Shown one piece after another: positions 62,870 through 64,000 of a stretch of DNA of 64,000 nt; within the stretch, counting starts at the first letter, position 1, and the number at the start of each line of letters is the position of its first letter. A program made the translations under genes and the position numbers. The notes below the pieces were generated by a model. The model ran no database searches. It saw nothing but the letters and a program-made list of their open reading frames with translations, and had not been told where the DNA came from. Source of the stretch: Dyella nitratireducens. GTDB taxonomy: Bacteria; Pseudomonadota; Gammaproteobacteria; Xanthomonadales; Rhodanobacteraceae. The stretch lies in contig NZ_BMJA01000001.1 in assembly GCF_014642835.1 (NCBI RefSeq), positions 2,080,943-2,144,942 on the forward strand. Reading direction: 5' to 3'.

Positions 62870-64000
62870 TCAGCCGCCAATGTTGGCTTGCTTCAGCCAT
62901 TTCTGGGCTTGAGCTTTGGTTTCCGGGTCCTTTTCGGCTTCCAGCACTGCTTCGGCAGCAGCAGCCTTATCCTTTAGGCCAATGTTCGCTTGAGCGAGTG
63001 CCATGTAGGCCTTGCCCTTATGCTTCACGCCTTTGCTGATGGCCTGCTGCAGCAGCGGCTTGGCCTTGCTGAATTCGTTCTGCGTAACGAGTGCGACGCC
63101 TGCCTTGTACGCTGGCTCACCGTCGCTCGCTAGCGGAATGGCCTTTTGATATGCATCGGCTGCTGCGTTCGCGTCACCGCCGATCATGTGGGCGTCACCC
63201 ATCAAGGTGTAGTTATCTGCACTCGACTTTACGACGCCCTTGGTCATGCCTTCCTGCAGCACTTCCACGGCTTTGTCTGTGAGCGGACCTGGGTCTTGCG
63301 TGCTTTGGTCCTGCGCCTTGTTCATGTACAACTTGGCCAGGGTCACGTAGTCGCTCTCTGTGGTGAGCAAACCCTTCGATCTGCCGTCTTCCATCAACTT
63401 CAACGCGTCATCATATTTCTGCATCTGGATATCCAGACTTAGCGCGTTGTGAAAGCTGGTGGAATCAGTCGGTGATGCAGCAGCTGCTTGCTTGGCAATT
63501 TCAGCTGCTTTGTCTTTTTGACCGGAATCGTTATAGGCGAGCATCAGAAGCTGGTTCCAGCGCGGATCCGGCTTATCCGTCATCGACTGTGCTTTCTTGA
63601 TGGCGGTAATCGCTTCTGGATACTTCTGCAAGCGGTAATAGGCTTCGCCTTCCATCGCATAAGATTCGGGCGTTTCTTTCTTGCCTTCCGAGCGCCACTT
63701 TTCTACCTGATCAATCGCCGGCTGATATTGCTGATTGAGTAGATAAAACGTGCCCAATTCGTATTCGAGCTGGAAGTATGCATCGTTGGGCAGAACACCG
63801 TTATCGAGCGAACGCTTGAGCAAATCGATGCCACCCGGCAAATCGTTGTTCATCGCGTGCACGCGAGCCAAGCCTTGCAATGCCATGGCTTGAACGTACT
63901 TGCTCTTGCTGTTGTCGATCAGCGGTTGCAGTAACTGCGTTGCTTGATCTTTGTTGTTCGCTTGCGCGGCATCGAGTCCTTTGTTGAGCGCTTCCTGTTC
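62870..64000 (-). CDS. Tetratricopeptide-repeat protein, 5' end beyond the window
   Basis: At least 376 codons are present; the frame is still open at 64000, and an internal Met at 63886 is not a likely start. Repeating 34-residue helical hairpins run through it (for example YFQLEYELGTFYLLNQQYQPAIDQVEKWRSEGK; YAMEGEAYYRLQKYPEAITAIKKAQSM; LMLAYNDSGQKDKAAEIAKQ; ADAYQKAIPL). It ends KAQAQKWLKQANIGG. TPR proteins serve as protein-binding scaffolds. Sitting upstream of tonB on the same strand, it may be linked to envelope function, but that is inference. Confidence 0.85.
   Translation of the reverse strand, partial: EQEALNKGLDAAQANNKDQATQLLQPLIDNSKSKYVQAMALQGLARVHAMNNDLPGGIDLLKRSLDNGVLPNDAYFQLEYELGTFYLLNQQYQPAIDQVEKWRSEGKKETPESYAMEGEAYYRLQKYPEAITAIKKAQSMTDKPDPRWNQLLMLAYNDSGQKDKAAEIAKQAAAASPTDSTSFHNALSLDIQMQKYDDALKLMEDGRSKGLLTTESDYVTLAKLYMNKAQDQSTQDPGPLTDKAVEVLQEGMTKGVVKSSADNYTLMGDAHMIGGDANAAADAYQKAIPLASDGEPAYKAGVALVTQNEFSKAKPLLQQAISKGVKHKGKAYMALAQANIGLKDKAAAAEAVLEAEKDPETKAQAQKWLKQANIGG

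Overview
This window looks like a chromosomal segment of a gammaproteobacterium of the Xanthomonadales group, most plausibly Rhodanobacteraceae (Dyella, Rhodanobacter or Luteibacter-like). That placement is inference. It rests on high GC content, the tonB-exbB-exbD1-exbD2 cluster next to pdxJ, an algZ-algR-hemC order, an Oar-like TonB receptor, a sedolisin (S53) protease with several S9 peptidases, an L2-like class A beta-lactamase, and dispersed palindromic repeats typical of this group. No phage, plasmid, transposase, CRISPR array, rRNA or tRNA was recognised.

Layout. 1-3.8 kb: a large Oar-like TonB-dependent receptor followed by a terminator and a nested repeat mosaic. 3.8-5.3 kb: an AraC-type regulator behind a gene resembling MbcA/ParS/Xre antitoxins. 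5.4-9.9 kb: a Bae-type two-component system, an FAD monooxygenase and a small membrane protein. 10-16 kb: a class A beta-lactamase, a DoxX-like membrane protein, a Dps-like ferritin, the Kup potassium transporter and a membrane diguanylate cyclase. 16-22 kb: a LysR/MFS divergent pair, a relic of a HigA-type antitoxin, a FUSC transporter, an aspartyl/asparaginyl hydroxylase and a truncated GGDEF relic. 22-33 kb: a secreted S53 protease, a second MFS exporter, a DUF899 gene facing a YqjI-like metal-sensing PadR regulator and its YqjH-like ferric reductase, and two divergent S9 peptidases. 33-38.6 kb: a GlxA-type regulator with a divergent cysteine hydrolase, a carboxylesterase, and algZ-algR-hemC. 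38.6-43.8 kb: a collapsed TonB receptor, a DUF481 outer-membrane protein, a membrane protein, a WYL regulator, a patatin and a DUF488 protein. 43.8-50.6 kb: a glycosyltransferase, the rsmG-parA-parB chromosome-segregation block, a band-7 protein, a pirin, a UPF0149 protein and exonuclease III. 50.7-64 kb: a third S9 peptidase, a radical SAM protein, a membrane-anchored patatin, acetyl-CoA synthetase, a phosphopantetheinyl transferase, pdxJ, the TonB energising complex and a TPR protein running off the end.

How it fits together. The TonB/ExbB/ExbD complex would energise outer-membrane receptors such as the Oar-like one at the start, and the YqjH-like protein would release iron from imported chelates. 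Four secreted or periplasmic peptidases (one S53 and three S9) fit a protein-scavenging life. Regulation is dense: two two-component systems, four one-component regulators with DNA-binding domains beside likely target genes, a metal-responsive PadR regulator with a visible operator, and a diguanylate cyclase.

The most distinctive structural feature is a set of paired palindromic repeats in three families. They sit in six of the convergent gene junctions, and in one case a repeat supplies the stop codon of the adjacent gene. The window also records gene decay: a TonB receptor reduced to about 500 bp, a HigA tail and a GGDEF fragment. I found no convincing new multi-gene system. The best leads are the YqjI operator region shared with a DUF899 gene, the membrane-anchored patatin, and the repeat/convergent-junction pattern.
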